Origin: Ignavibacteriae bacterium HGW-Ignavibacteriae-4
GTDB taxonomy: Bacteria > Bacteroidota > Ignavibacteria > Kapaibacteriales > UBA2268
Assembly (NCBI GenBank): GCA_002839765.1
Contig: PGYR01000016.1
Location: forward strand, 1 to 56,336
Length of the DNA: 56,336 bases
Direction: 5' to 3'
The first letter of the stretch is position 1, and every line of letters starts with the position of its first letter. Positions 43,203 to 52,800 of the stretch are shown here, in pieces. Both the position numbers and the translations under genes were made by a program. The notes beneath the pieces were generated by a model, which saw nothing but the letters and a program-made list of their open reading frames with translations, had not been told where the DNA came from and did not search any database.

Positions 43203-45176
43203 TTGAGATATTCACTTCTCATAGTATTCTTTATAGCTATTGCTATATTCACACCCCCTCTCCAATCACAAAATAGAGAGCAGGCAAAGCTAGAATTATT
43301 GAACGAAAAACTAAAAACGGCAGTAGAAGACACAAACAAAGTGACACTCCTCCAATTGATGTCGTTCCAATATAACTCTCTAGACCCAGAGTTAGGTATA
43401 AAATACGGAAATCAGTCCCTCACATTAGCAAAAAAACTTGGTTGGCAAAAAGGAATTGCTAAATCCTATAATTCAATAGGTGGTAATTTATTTGCTTTAG
43501 GAGATTTTGATGAGGCTCTGGATTATTTCCAAAAATCACTGAAGCTAAATGAGGAGAGCAAAGACTCTTCAGAAATAGCTAAAAATCTAACTAACATTGG
43601 TAATATATATTATAATTTATCCAACTTTTCAATAGCATTGAACTACTATCAGAAAGCTCTCAAAATAGATATTGAAATTGATGATAAGGAAGGAGAAGCT
43701 GATAATAATGGTAATATCGGAAATATATATAGTGATCTAACTAATTACAAAAGTGCACTAAAATACTATAGCAAAGCATTAAAAATACACGAAAAGATTA
43801 ATAATCGACGTGGCATAGCAACTATACTCGGTAATATGGGTACTGCGTATCTAGACTCAAAACAGTATGACAAAGCTTTGACGAATTTCAGCAAAGCATT
43901 AGAACTATGGGAACTATTTGGTAATAAATTCGGAATAGCTACTAATCTAGGTAATATAGCTAATACATATAATTACCTTTCTGATTATCAGTTAGCGATA
44001 ACTAATTATGAGAAAGCACTTGCAATTAATGAGGAAATAGGTAACAAGTTCGGAAGCGCTGCTATAATGGGTAATATGGGTGGACTATATTACAACCTAA
44101 CACGGGATACAGTAATATCTAGGTTGAAGGAAAAGAATAGCATAATTCATTTGGACAAAGAATACAATATAGAACGATCAATCAAATACAGCGAAAAAGC
44201 TACAGAACTAGCCGAATCAATTGGGTCTAGGGATATGCTCAGTGAGTTCTATGGTTATTTGGAAAAGGCATACGCACTTAAAGGAGATTTCAAAAGGGCG
44301 TACTCATATCAAAGAGAATGGATAGAACTAAGAGATTCTATTTTCAGTGTACAGAAGACAAAAGAAATTGCTAAACTCGAAGCGACAAAGCAAGGTGAGT
44401 TAAATGAGAAAGAAATAAAACTCAGAGATTTGGAACTTACCCGTAAGAATAATGAGCAATATGTACTATTTCTTGGATTTGGTGGTGCTGCTATTATGCT
44501 ATTGTTAGTGTTCTTCGAAAGAAGAAAATCAGAGAAATTACTTTTGAATATCCTACCTGCTAAAATCGCAAAACGATTAAAAAATAACGAAAAAAGAATA
44601 GCCGACAGATTTGAGAATACAGCGATTATTTTCCTTGATATAGTTGGTTTTACAAGTTTTTCGAAAGATACTGACCCTGTGAAAGTTGTCTCTGTTCTGA
44701 ACGAAATATTCACACATTTTGATAGTTTGACAAAGGAACATGGCTTAGAAAAAATAAAAACTATTGGTGATTGCTATATGGCAGCAGCTGGTTTACCTGA
44801 GCCACATCCTCAGCCAATATTGTCAACGGCAGAGTTTGCACTTGATGCTCAAAGGTTAATGCAAGATTACACTACAAAAGATGGTCATAAACTTCATTTC
44901 AGAATCGGAATAGATGCTGGACCAGTCGTGGCAGGAGTCATTGGTGAACGTAAATTTAGTTATGATTTGTGGGGAGATGCTGTAAACACGGCATCCCGAA
45001 TGGAAAGCACAGGGCTACCTAATGAGATACAAGTAACTGAGAATTTTGCAAAAAGTCTAGCAGGTTATAATATAACTTGTGAAGAACGTGGCGAAATAAA
45101 TATAAAAGGTAAAGGTATAATAAAGACTTATTTACTTAAAGATCATCCCAATAGAATTAAAAGGTCGGGTAAATAA
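43203..45176 (+). CDS. TPR-adenylate cyclase 2 (class III, transmembrane)
   Basis: A 657-residue paralogue of cyclase 1. TTG start at 43203, with GAGGG 4 bases upstream. A signal/anchor (LLIVFFIAIAIFTPPL) is followed by five 40-residue TPR units (for example GNIGNIYSDLTNYKSALKYY), then the insertion RDTVISRLKEKNSIIHLDK, a last TPR pair, a coiled segment, one membrane helix (FLGFGGAAIMLLLVFF) and the linker RRKSEKLLLNILP. The cyclase domain has metal Asp (FLDIVGFTSF and TIGDCYMAA), Lys in EKIKTIGD, Asp in WGDAVN, and VNTASRME, so adenylate specificity is expected. The next cyclase gene starts 4 bases after its stop. Confidence 0.92.
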   Translation: MRYSLLIVFFIAIAIFTPPLQSQNREQAKLELLNEKLKTAVEDTNKVTLLQLMSFQYNSLDPELGIKYGNQSLTLAKKLGWQKGIAKSYNSIGGNLFALGDFDEALDYFQKSLKLNEESKDSSEIAKNLTNIGNIYYNLSNFSIALNYYQKALKIDIEIDDKEGEADNNGNIGNIYSDLTNYKSALKYYSKALKIHEKINNRRGIATILGNMGTAYLDSKQYDKALTNFSKALELWELFGNKFGIATNLGNIANTYNYLSDYQLAITNYEKALAINEEIGNKFGSAAIMGNMGGLYYNLTRDTVISRLKEKNSIIHLDKEYNIERSIKYSEKATELAESIGSRDMLSEFYGYLEKAYALKGDFKRAYSYQREWIELRDSIFSVQKTKEIAKLEATKQGELNEKEIKLRDLELTRKNNEQYVLFLGFGGAAIMLLLVFFERRKSEKLLLNILPAKIAKRLKNNEKRIADRFENTAIIFLDIVGFTSFSKDTDPVKVVSVLNEIFTHFDSLTKEHGLEKIKTIGDCYMAAAGLPEPHPQPILSTAEFALDAQRLMQDYTTKDGHKLHFRIGIDAGPVVAGVIGERKFSYDLWGDAVNTASRMESTGLPNEIQVTENFAKSLAGYNITCEERGEINIKGKGIIKTYLLKDHPNRIKRSGK

Positions 45177-45180
45177 AGTA

Positions 45181-47121
45181 ATGAATAAAATGTACATATT
45201 CCTTATCTTAATCTTATACTTTTTGATTATAACCCCTTTAGTGCCTTCTAATAAAAGTGAGATTTCAATTGACTCACTAATGTCTGTATTACCAAAAGCA
45301 AAGGATGATACAAACAAAGTTAACTTGCTTTGTTCATTATCAACAAATTTTTATACAATTAATCCAGACTCAGGAATAAAATATGCTCATTTAGCTATTA
45401 GTTTATCAGACCAAATCGGCTGGAACAGAGGTAAAGCAAAGGCATATAACAGCCTAGGTGTTAACAGTTCGATTAAAAGTCATAATGATGAGGCTGTTGT
45501 TTACTTTAAAAAATCACTTGATATTTATAAGCAACTAGATTTTGTAGAAGGTGTATCTCAACAATTAGGTAATTTAGGCATTGTAAGCATGAACCTATCA
45601 AACTTTACAGCAGCTCTAGATTACTATCAACAAGCTCTAAAAATAGCCGAAAAAGATGGAATACAATCTAGCATAGCAAGACAAAATGGGAATATAGGTA
45701 TAGTATATACATATCTGAAAGATTATAATAAAGCATTAAAATATTATAGAAAATCTTTAGAATTGACTGAAAAGGAAATTGAAAAAGATAAAATTTCAAA
45801 ATTATTTGGAAACATTGCTTGGAATTACACTTTCCTAAAAGATTATGATAAAGCGTTGGATTATTACCAACGAGCTTTAAAACTAGATGAAGAATTAGGC
45901 AATGCCAAAAGTATAGCTATACGTTTAGGTAATATTGGCATCCTATATTGGGAAATGCTTGATTATGCTAAAGCTTATGATTATTATAATCGTGCTTTAA
46001 AAATGAACGAAGAGATAGGAAGTAAAAGTGGTATTGCTGTAAATCTAGGTAATCTAGCAGCAGTGCACTATATATTATCACAAGACAGTGTGATTCGAGA
46101 ATTAAAGCCGACGAACACTATCTTTAATTTAGATAAAGGATATAATCTAAAGAAATCTATCGAATATGCTCAAAAGTCAAAAGAAATTTCTCTAGAGATA
46201 GGTGATAAAAGGCAATTGATGGAAGTTTATAGCACTTTGGATAAAGCCTATGAATCTATAGGTAACTACGAAAATGCTTACAAATACCAAACAGATTGGG
46301 CTAAGCTAAAAGACTCTATCTTCAGTGTAGAGAAGACCACCGAAATTGCTAACCTAGAAGCTAAGAAAGAGAATGAAATTAAAGAAAAAGAGTTAAAACT
46401 AAAAGATTTGGAATTACTTAGAAAAGTAAATGAACAAACAGCTCTTTTTGTTGGGTTAGCTACAGTAGTGGTCTTACTACTTGTTATTTTTATGCAACGA
46501 CGTAAATCTGAGAAATTGCTCCTGAATATTATGCCTGAAAAGATTGCAAAAAGATTAAAAAGAAATGAGAAAAATATTGCCGATAGATTTGAGGAAGTTT
46601 CAATTATATTTGTGGATATCGTTGGCTTTACTTCCTATTCTAGAGGTACTGAACCTGAGGAAATTGTATCAGCTTTGAATGACATATTCACTAGGTTTGA
46701 TATTCTATCGATAAAACATGGATTAGAAAAAATAAAAACAATTGGTGATTGTTATATGGCAGTAGCTGGATTACCAGAGCCACACGATAATCATGCTTTG
46801 GCAACTGCTAGGTTCGCACTAGAAGCTAAGGACTTGATGCATAACTATGTAACCCCTGACGGACATAAGCTGCTATTCAGAATTGGTATAGACGCAGGCC
46901 CAGTAGTAGCCGGTGTGATAGGTGAATCAAAGTTCAGTTATGATTTATGGGGTGATGCTGTTAATATGGCATCTAGAATGGAAAGTACAGGGTTGCCAAA
47001 TGAAATACAAGTTACTGAGAACTTCGTTAATGAAGTTAAAGACTTCGGTATAAAGTACAAAGAACGCGGTGAAGTTGAAATCAAAGGAAAAGGTAAGGTA
47101 ATAACTTATCTACTTAAATAA
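45181..47121 (+). CDS. TPR-adenylate cyclase 3 (class III, transmembrane)
   Basis: A 646-residue protein, the second of three tandem cyclases. It has an N-terminal signal/anchor (MYIFLILILYFLIITPLV), five 40-residue TPR units (GNLGIVSMNLSNFTAALDYYQ and similar), the insertion QDSVIRELKPTNTIFNLDK, a final TPR pair, one membrane helix (ALFVGLATVVVLLLVIF) and the linker RRKSEKLLLNIMP. Catalytic residues are intact: VDIVGFTSY, TIGDCYMAV, EKIKTIGD, WGDAVN and MASRMES. It starts 4 bases after cyclase 2 and ends 8 bases before cyclase 4, so the three form one operon. Different TPR faces probably bind different partners. Confidence 0.92.
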   Translation: MNKMYIFLILILYFLIITPLVPSNKSEISIDSLMSVLPKAKDDTNKVNLLCSLSTNFYTINPDSGIKYAHLAISLSDQIGWNRGKAKAYNSLGVNSSIKSHNDEAVVYFKKSLDIYKQLDFVEGVSQQLGNLGIVSMNLSNFTAALDYYQQALKIAEKDGIQSSIARQNGNIGIVYTYLKDYNKALKYYRKSLELTEKEIEKDKISKLFGNIAWNYTFLKDYDKALDYYQRALKLDEELGNAKSIAIRLGNIGILYWEMLDYAKAYDYYNRALKMNEEIGSKSGIAVNLGNLAAVHYILSQDSVIRELKPTNTIFNLDKGYNLKKSIEYAQKSKEISLEIGDKRQLMEVYSTLDKAYESIGNYENAYKYQTDWAKLKDSIFSVEKTTEIANLEAKKENEIKEKELKLKDLELLRKVNEQTALFVGLATVVVLLLVIFMQRRKSEKLLLNIMPEKIAKRLKRNEKNIADRFEEVSIIFVDIVGFTSYSRGTEPEEIVSALNDIFTRFDILSIKHGLEKIKTIGDCYMAVAGLPEPHDNHALATARFALEAKDLMHNYVTPDGHKLLFRIGIDAGPVVAGVIGESKFSYDLWGDAVNMASRMESTGLPNEIQVTENFVNEVKDFGIKYKERGEVEIKGKGKVITYLLK

Positions 47122-47129
47122 GGAATAGA

Positions 47130-49202
47130 ATGAAAATAAGAGTTTTGCTTTTTATATTTACTTTAATCATATCTTCACAATCTCTATTGTCACAAAAACA
47201 AGGGCAAGAGAAGCTAGATTCATTACTCAAAGTATTACCTAATGCCAAAAAAGATACAGCACAAGTTAGCCTCTTGGCAAAACTATCAGCTAGTATTCAA
47301 GCCACTAACCCTGATAAAGGTATTAAGTATGGTGAGAGAGGCGTAAAGCTAGCCAATGAATTAGATTGGGAACAAGGGATTGCAGATAATAATGTTTCAA
47401 TTGGTTTAAACTATGCTTTAGGCAAATCAGATTTCACTAAAGGGAAGTTATATTTTGATAAAGCCCTAAAGACTTACGAAGATTTAGATCTCAAACTAGA
47501 ACTGGGTAAGACTTTAGTAAATATTGGTATAGTATATCAAAATCAATCGTTATACGATAAAGCACTCGAAAATTACGAAAAAGCTCTTGCTATATTCGAA
47601 CTATTAAAAGATAGAGAACGAATAGCAAGTACTTTGGGGAATCTAGGATTCATCTACAGGAGTCAATCAGACTACGCTAAAGCATTGGACTATTACCAGA
47701 GATCGTTATCTATATTTGAGAAATTGGGAATTAAAAGTGGTATAGCCACAAACCTTGGTAATATTGGGATGATTTATGATTATCAAAGTGACTTTACACG
47801 TGCACTTGAGTATTATAACAAAGCTATAAAAATAAATCAAGAACTTGGCGATAAGACTGGAGAAGCTGCATTATTATCAAATATTGGTTTAGTTTATTAC
47901 TTTCAGAATGATTATTCGCATGCGTTGGAGTATCTACAACGCTCAGTAGATATATTCGATGATATTGGCAATAAGTATGGAGTTGCCTCTATTCTTGGTA
48001 ATATTGGAATTATCTATCAAAAGCAAAACGAATTTTCTAAAGCTTTGGATAATTACAAAGAAGCAGTAAATATATACGAGGAGCTAGGTAACAAATCTAG
48101 CCTTGCAAGTAACTTGGGAAATATTGGCGAATTCTATTATAGTATTTCACAAGATTCGGTAATAATAAAAATAGAAAAAGAAACTAGTTTAATAAGTTCT
48201 AATAAACAAGTCAACTTAGAAAGATCAATTTCCTACTATAATCAAGCAATAAAATTACTTGAAGAGGTCGGCGAGCGTGATACTCGTTCTAGGTTCCTTA
48301 TGGGACTTTCAGATGCATATAAACTAAAAGGCGATTATGAAAAATCACTTGAGTTATATAAAGATTATATAGTTTTAAAAGACTCTGTATTTACTGAGAA
48401 ATCTCAATCACAAATCGCAAATCTCGAAGCAATTCGTGAAAACGAAATAAAGGACAAAGAGATTGAGATAAAAGATTTAGAGATTACACAATCGCAAAAC
48501 GAACGTTACGCTGTAATCGGGGGGGCAATAGCAGTAGGATTCATTGCTATTATTATATTCAGACAAAGACAAAGATCAGAAAAGTTATTGCTTAATATTC
48601 TCCCTTTGAAAATTGCAAAAAGATTAAAGAAAAAAGAACGACTGATAGCAGATGATATAGAGTGTGCGAGTATTGTCTTCATCGATTTGGTTGGTTTTAC
48701 AGCATATTCCAAAGACCGTAAGGCATCAGATGTATTGCAAATGCTAAATGATGTTTTCGATAAGTTTGATGGACTCATTATCAAATATGGTTTAGAGAAG
48801 ATAAAAACAATTGGTGATGGGTATATGGCTGCTGCTGGTGTACCTGAGCCGTGTGATGACCATTCGGTAAGAGCAACTAACTTCTCATTAGATATACATA
48901 TAGTTCTGAAGGAAATCAATGCAAAAATGAAGACAGATATTCATGCGAGAGTTGGTATAGAATCGGGTCCAATTGTAGCTGGAGTAATCGGAGAAATGAA
49001 ATTCGCTTACGATCTATGGGGAGATTCAGTAAACACCGCATCTAGAATGGAGTCAACTGGTACTCCTGGGTTAGTGCATATATCATCAAATGTGAAAAGA
49101 GAACTAGATACGCAGACTCATAATTTTAGGTTCGAAGAACTACCGCCGATGGAAGTAAAAGGAAAGGGTGAAATGATTACTTATATGGTTCATAGAAAGT
49201 AG
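47130..49202 (+). CDS. TPR-adenylate cyclase 4 (class III, transmembrane)
   Basis: A 690-residue protein, the longest of the family. A signal peptide/anchor (KIRVLLFIFTLIISSQSLLS) leads into six 40-residue TPR units (GNIGMIYDYQSDFTRALEYYN and similar), then the insertion QDSVIIKIEKETSLISSNK, a last TPR pair (LKGDYEKSLELYKDYIVLKDS), one membrane helix (VIGGAIAVGFIAIIIF) and the linker RQRSEKLLLNILP. The cyclase domain is the most diverged of the four, but keeps FIDLVGFTAY, EKIKTIGDGYMAA, WGDSVN and NTASRMES. It is the third cyclase of the operon; a small membrane protein gene follows after one base. Confidence 0.92.
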   Translation: MKIRVLLFIFTLIISSQSLLSQKQGQEKLDSLLKVLPNAKKDTAQVSLLAKLSASIQATNPDKGIKYGERGVKLANELDWEQGIADNNVSIGLNYALGKSDFTKGKLYFDKALKTYEDLDLKLELGKTLVNIGIVYQNQSLYDKALENYEKALAIFELLKDRERIASTLGNLGFIYRSQSDYAKALDYYQRSLSIFEKLGIKSGIATNLGNIGMIYDYQSDFTRALEYYNKAIKINQELGDKTGEAALLSNIGLVYYFQNDYSHALEYLQRSVDIFDDIGNKYGVASILGNIGIIYQKQNEFSKALDNYKEAVNIYEELGNKSSLASNLGNIGEFYYSISQDSVIIKIEKETSLISSNKQVNLERSISYYNQAIKLLEEVGERDTRSRFLMGLSDAYKLKGDYEKSLELYKDYIVLKDSVFTEKSQSQIANLEAIRENEIKDKEIEIKDLEITQSQNERYAVIGGAIAVGFIAIIIFRQRQRSEKLLLNILPLKIAKRLKKKERLIADDIECASIVFIDLVGFTAYSKDRKASDVLQMLNDVFDKFDGLIIKYGLEKIKTIGDGYMAAAGVPEPCDDHSVRATNFSLDIHIVLKEINAKMKTDIHARVGIESGPIVAGVIGEMKFAYDLWGDSVNTASRMESTGTPGLVHISSNVKRELDTQTHNFRFEELPPMEVKGKGEMITYMVHRK

Positions 49203-49203
49203 G

Positions 49204-49548
49204 ATGAAAGAACGATATAAATCAAAGGAATTTGCACTTACTTTGTATATCTCAGCTATAATTTTAGTTTGTATCTACAAATTAATAGAAATCATATTAG
49301 AGTTCAATAGGCAAATTAGCTCTAATAATACTACTGATGTGACAGAGTATGAGTGGGGATATTTAGCTATCTTTTTAGTAGTATGTCTTATTATATATGA
49401 GTTACTTATGTTTGCATGGTCACTAATTCTTTTAAAAGAAAATCATCTACTAGATAAAGGAAAATTTTCATTTATTATATTACTTTTCACTTCTTCTATA
49501 CCCGTGTTATTACTAATTAGGTTATACTACTTACAGTATGGCGGTTAG
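49204..49548 (+). CDS. Small membrane protein at the end of the cyclase operon
   Basis: A 114-residue protein with three hydrophobic segments (about 10-30, 50-75 and 84-107) and an extracytoplasmic-type loop (NRQISSNNTTDVTEYEW). The ATG follows the cyclase 4 stop after one base, so co-translation is very likely. I recognise no family. Close linkage may mean a role in cyclase anchoring or regulation, which is conjecture. Confidence 0.65.
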   Translation: MKERYKSKEFALTLYISAIILVCIYKLIEIILEFNRQISSNNTTDVTEYEWGYLAIFLVVCLIIYELLMFAWSLILLKENHLLDKGKFSFIILLFTSSIPVLLLIRLYYLQYGG

Positions 49549-49895
49549 ACTAATACATATTCAGAACTAAAAAACACTTCTTCCAAATCCGTATAGCATT
49601 CCAAATCGTATATATTGCCATTTTATAGTGAACTGAATAACTTTACTAACATAACCCTTATGGTTGTTACAAAGATGTTTAATTCTGTTAATATTATTTA
49701 AAGAAAATTAACTAGCTTCTTTATTAAGAATTATTAATACTTTTTCAAGTCATTAAAATGAATTTTTTGTGAATTATCAGCATTTCCGTTGCTCATATTA
49801 AAAACAATTAATTATTTATTGTATTATGTACTACATTTTTTTATAAGTTGTAGTAACACTAAAAGTAATTTTTATTTATAATCTCAGAGGTATTC
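49549..49895. other. AT-rich gap, no gene seen
   Basis: A 347-base gap between the cyclase operon and the DUF11-like gene. It has no ORF of note, no strong hairpin and no repeat that I can see. It must contain the promoter of the downstream GTG-start gene, but no consensus box is clear. Confidence 0.5.
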
Positions 49896-52800
49896 GTGAA
49901 AAATAAAATACTCAGTAAAGGGAAACTCCCTTCTAATCTAAAGTACTATATGTACTTACTCGCAGTCTTCTCGTTGCTGGCAATCCCCACCAACGAAGTA
50001 TATTCGCAAATAACATACAGTATAAGTAAGAGCAATAACGCCCCCACTCCTATTCAATCTGGGCAGCCCTTCACTTATACAATTACATATAATTGGTCTG
50101 GTGGTGCACCGGGCACGTTATACATACAAGACATAGTGCCAGCAGCGTTAGATGTACTTAGTGCATTGCCATCGAGCCCTATTTCGACAATTTCAGGTAA
50201 TACTGTAACTTTTGCTTTAACTGGATTAATAAACCCTAGTGGTTCTGGTACAGTTCAGATTAACGCAAGATTCAAACCTGGGGTCACCTGCGAAGGAGTT
50301 GAAGTTTGTAATGTTGCTGAAATATCAGACGATTTGAAAAGCGAGGTCTGGATTAAATCTAACTCTGATTGTGTCATTTCAGATAGACCAGAGAACAAAT
50401 GGCAATTGAAAAAAGAAAAAATTGCAGGTTGCGCTATAGACGACGAGGTCGTATATAGAATATGCATAACATCACCGAGTGGATCGGACATCGGTGGTCT
50501 AAATCTAAATATTGATTCTCTTGAAGATTTACTCCCAGCTGGAGCCGAAATAATAGACGTTAATGGAAGTTGGTCAGGACCTGATGGAGTAACTTCAACT
50601 GGTACTTGGATTGGGTTAACTGGAGGTCCTGTCGTATTAAACGTTTCACCTTATCCAATTTGGTATTGTACATATATCAGGGTGAAATATCCTTCTCCAA
50701 CGTTCATTGTAGGAACTACTGTTAAAAATATAGCTAAATTAACTTATCACACTGTATGTGATGATGAACCAAAAATTTGGACTGACACTGCGTCAACAGT
50801 ATTATGTGAAGGTGTTTCTCTCGGTGCACTTAACAAATACTTTGCTTATAATGTGTATTTCAACAATAACCCTTATTGGTATCCAACATTCGCTCCAAAC
50901 TGTTGTGGCGAATATAGATTGTGGTATAGAAATACTGGGACTATTGCTCAGGGTCCGGTTGTAATCGAAGACACACTTTCGGGTGATGTAGATATAAATA
51001 AAATACAGACTGATATTCCTAATGATGTTGCTATTCTTCCAGTTACGGTTGATGTTTATACATGGAATGGGTCAAGTTGTAATACAGTCCCTGCCGTTAC
51101 ATTCACTTATACTACTGTTGGAGCAAAAGTAGAATCTACTCTTCCAGCAGATATTTGTCGAATAAAATGGACTTATGATACTATACCAGTTAATACAATA
51201 GTAAGGGAATATTTGGATGTTTGTGCGAGAGTTACAAACTTCAAAACTGGTCTTCCTTTGACTCCGGGTTATATATCAAACAATCCGATGGCTGTTCATG
51301 CAGATACACTACATCTATTTGATGAAGTGGATATAACAGTTGATACGACTTCACCTAATGTAATAGCTGTTAAGCTCTTTACTGGTGAATGTGACAATGG
51401 GGCTATCAACCCTAACGGACCATTTATGCCTGGTGATACAGTTCGATACAGATTAGCTGTTGCTAACGTAGGTAATCTTGATGCTACACTAGCTAGTATA
51501 GCTGATATTCTGCCAGTTGGGTTTTCGTATGTAGGAAATGAAAGCTATTTCTATGGTAGTTTCAATTATAGTGTGAATGCTTATAATCCCAATTGTGATT
51601 TGTTCAGTAGTACAGTACCTTCACAAATAGGCGGCTCGATAACTACTCCAACCGTTGGTGACAATAGCTTATTGTGGAACTTCCCAGTACTGCCTGCTAA
51701 TTGTGATGGCTCAGTGGAATTCTTCTTAATTGAATTTGACGTAGCACTATCTGATGATCCTCCAGTACTAGCGGGTCAGCATCAGAATACATTTGATTTC
51801 GATGCGAATAATTCGCCAATAGTAACATCTAATGTAGCTTACATGACTGTTAATGCTATTGCTCAGTTGCAAACCAAGAAAGAAGTTAGACTAAAAGGCT
51901 CTGGTAATGCTTGGGCAAATATTGCAGATATACCACAAGGTCAAACTGCCGAATATAAACTAAGCGTTATAAACTCTGGTAATACTCCACTAACTCAAAT
52001 TTGCTTACTTGATATAGCTCCTTGGATTGGAGATATTAGCATATTGCCTCCTTATAACCCAAGAAATAGTCAGTTTGACTTGCCTTACAATCCTGCAGAT
52101 GGTGCAATAACTTCCACTCCTGCTGGGTTTACTACAACTTACAACACTTCTACAGTTGGTATTCAAAAGAATCCATCTCGTGTAAGTGAGTGTGGAGGTT
52201 TCTGTAGTATAACTGACCCAGTTGGGGCTCTAGCGGGTACTTATGGTGCGGTGGCGACAACTTATTCTTACAAGGTAAATGCTAACTCGGGTATTTCATT
52301 AGCGGCAGGTGCTACTTTGGAAATACTAGTTCCTGCTATTATACCTAGTGCTACAGCAGTGAACGATACTGCATGCAATTCATTTGCTATTCAAACTGTT
52401 CCTGCAGGATTACCTAACGTCTGCTTATCAACAGAATCAAATAATGCATGTGTGGTAGCTAAGGAGAAAGAAGATGATCCTTGTCTAATAGTTGAGAGAG
52501 TACAAGTTGAATGTAAAAAAGTTGATGCTGATGGCAACCAGATCTATGGTCTGAATTTGCTATTACAAAGTAATCTAACTTATACTACAACTATTAACTT
52601 GAATTCTACTAATGCTAGTTTCTTTAATACAACTCCTATTACGTTGCCTCCGGCTACTATGACAACTATATTGTCTGACTTTACTACTTCAGCTTCTGCT
52701 GGAGATACTGTCTGCTTTACAATTGAGTTGATAGATAAGGAACAAAGAATAGTTTGTGAAAAAGAAGTGTGTATTGTTATTCCTGATTGTAAGGATGATG

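Noticed and set aside
43500-48150. CRISPR-like or satellite repeats in the cyclase genes
   Set aside because: The periodicity is the 120-base coding repeat of TPR units, diverged at the DNA level and always in frame.
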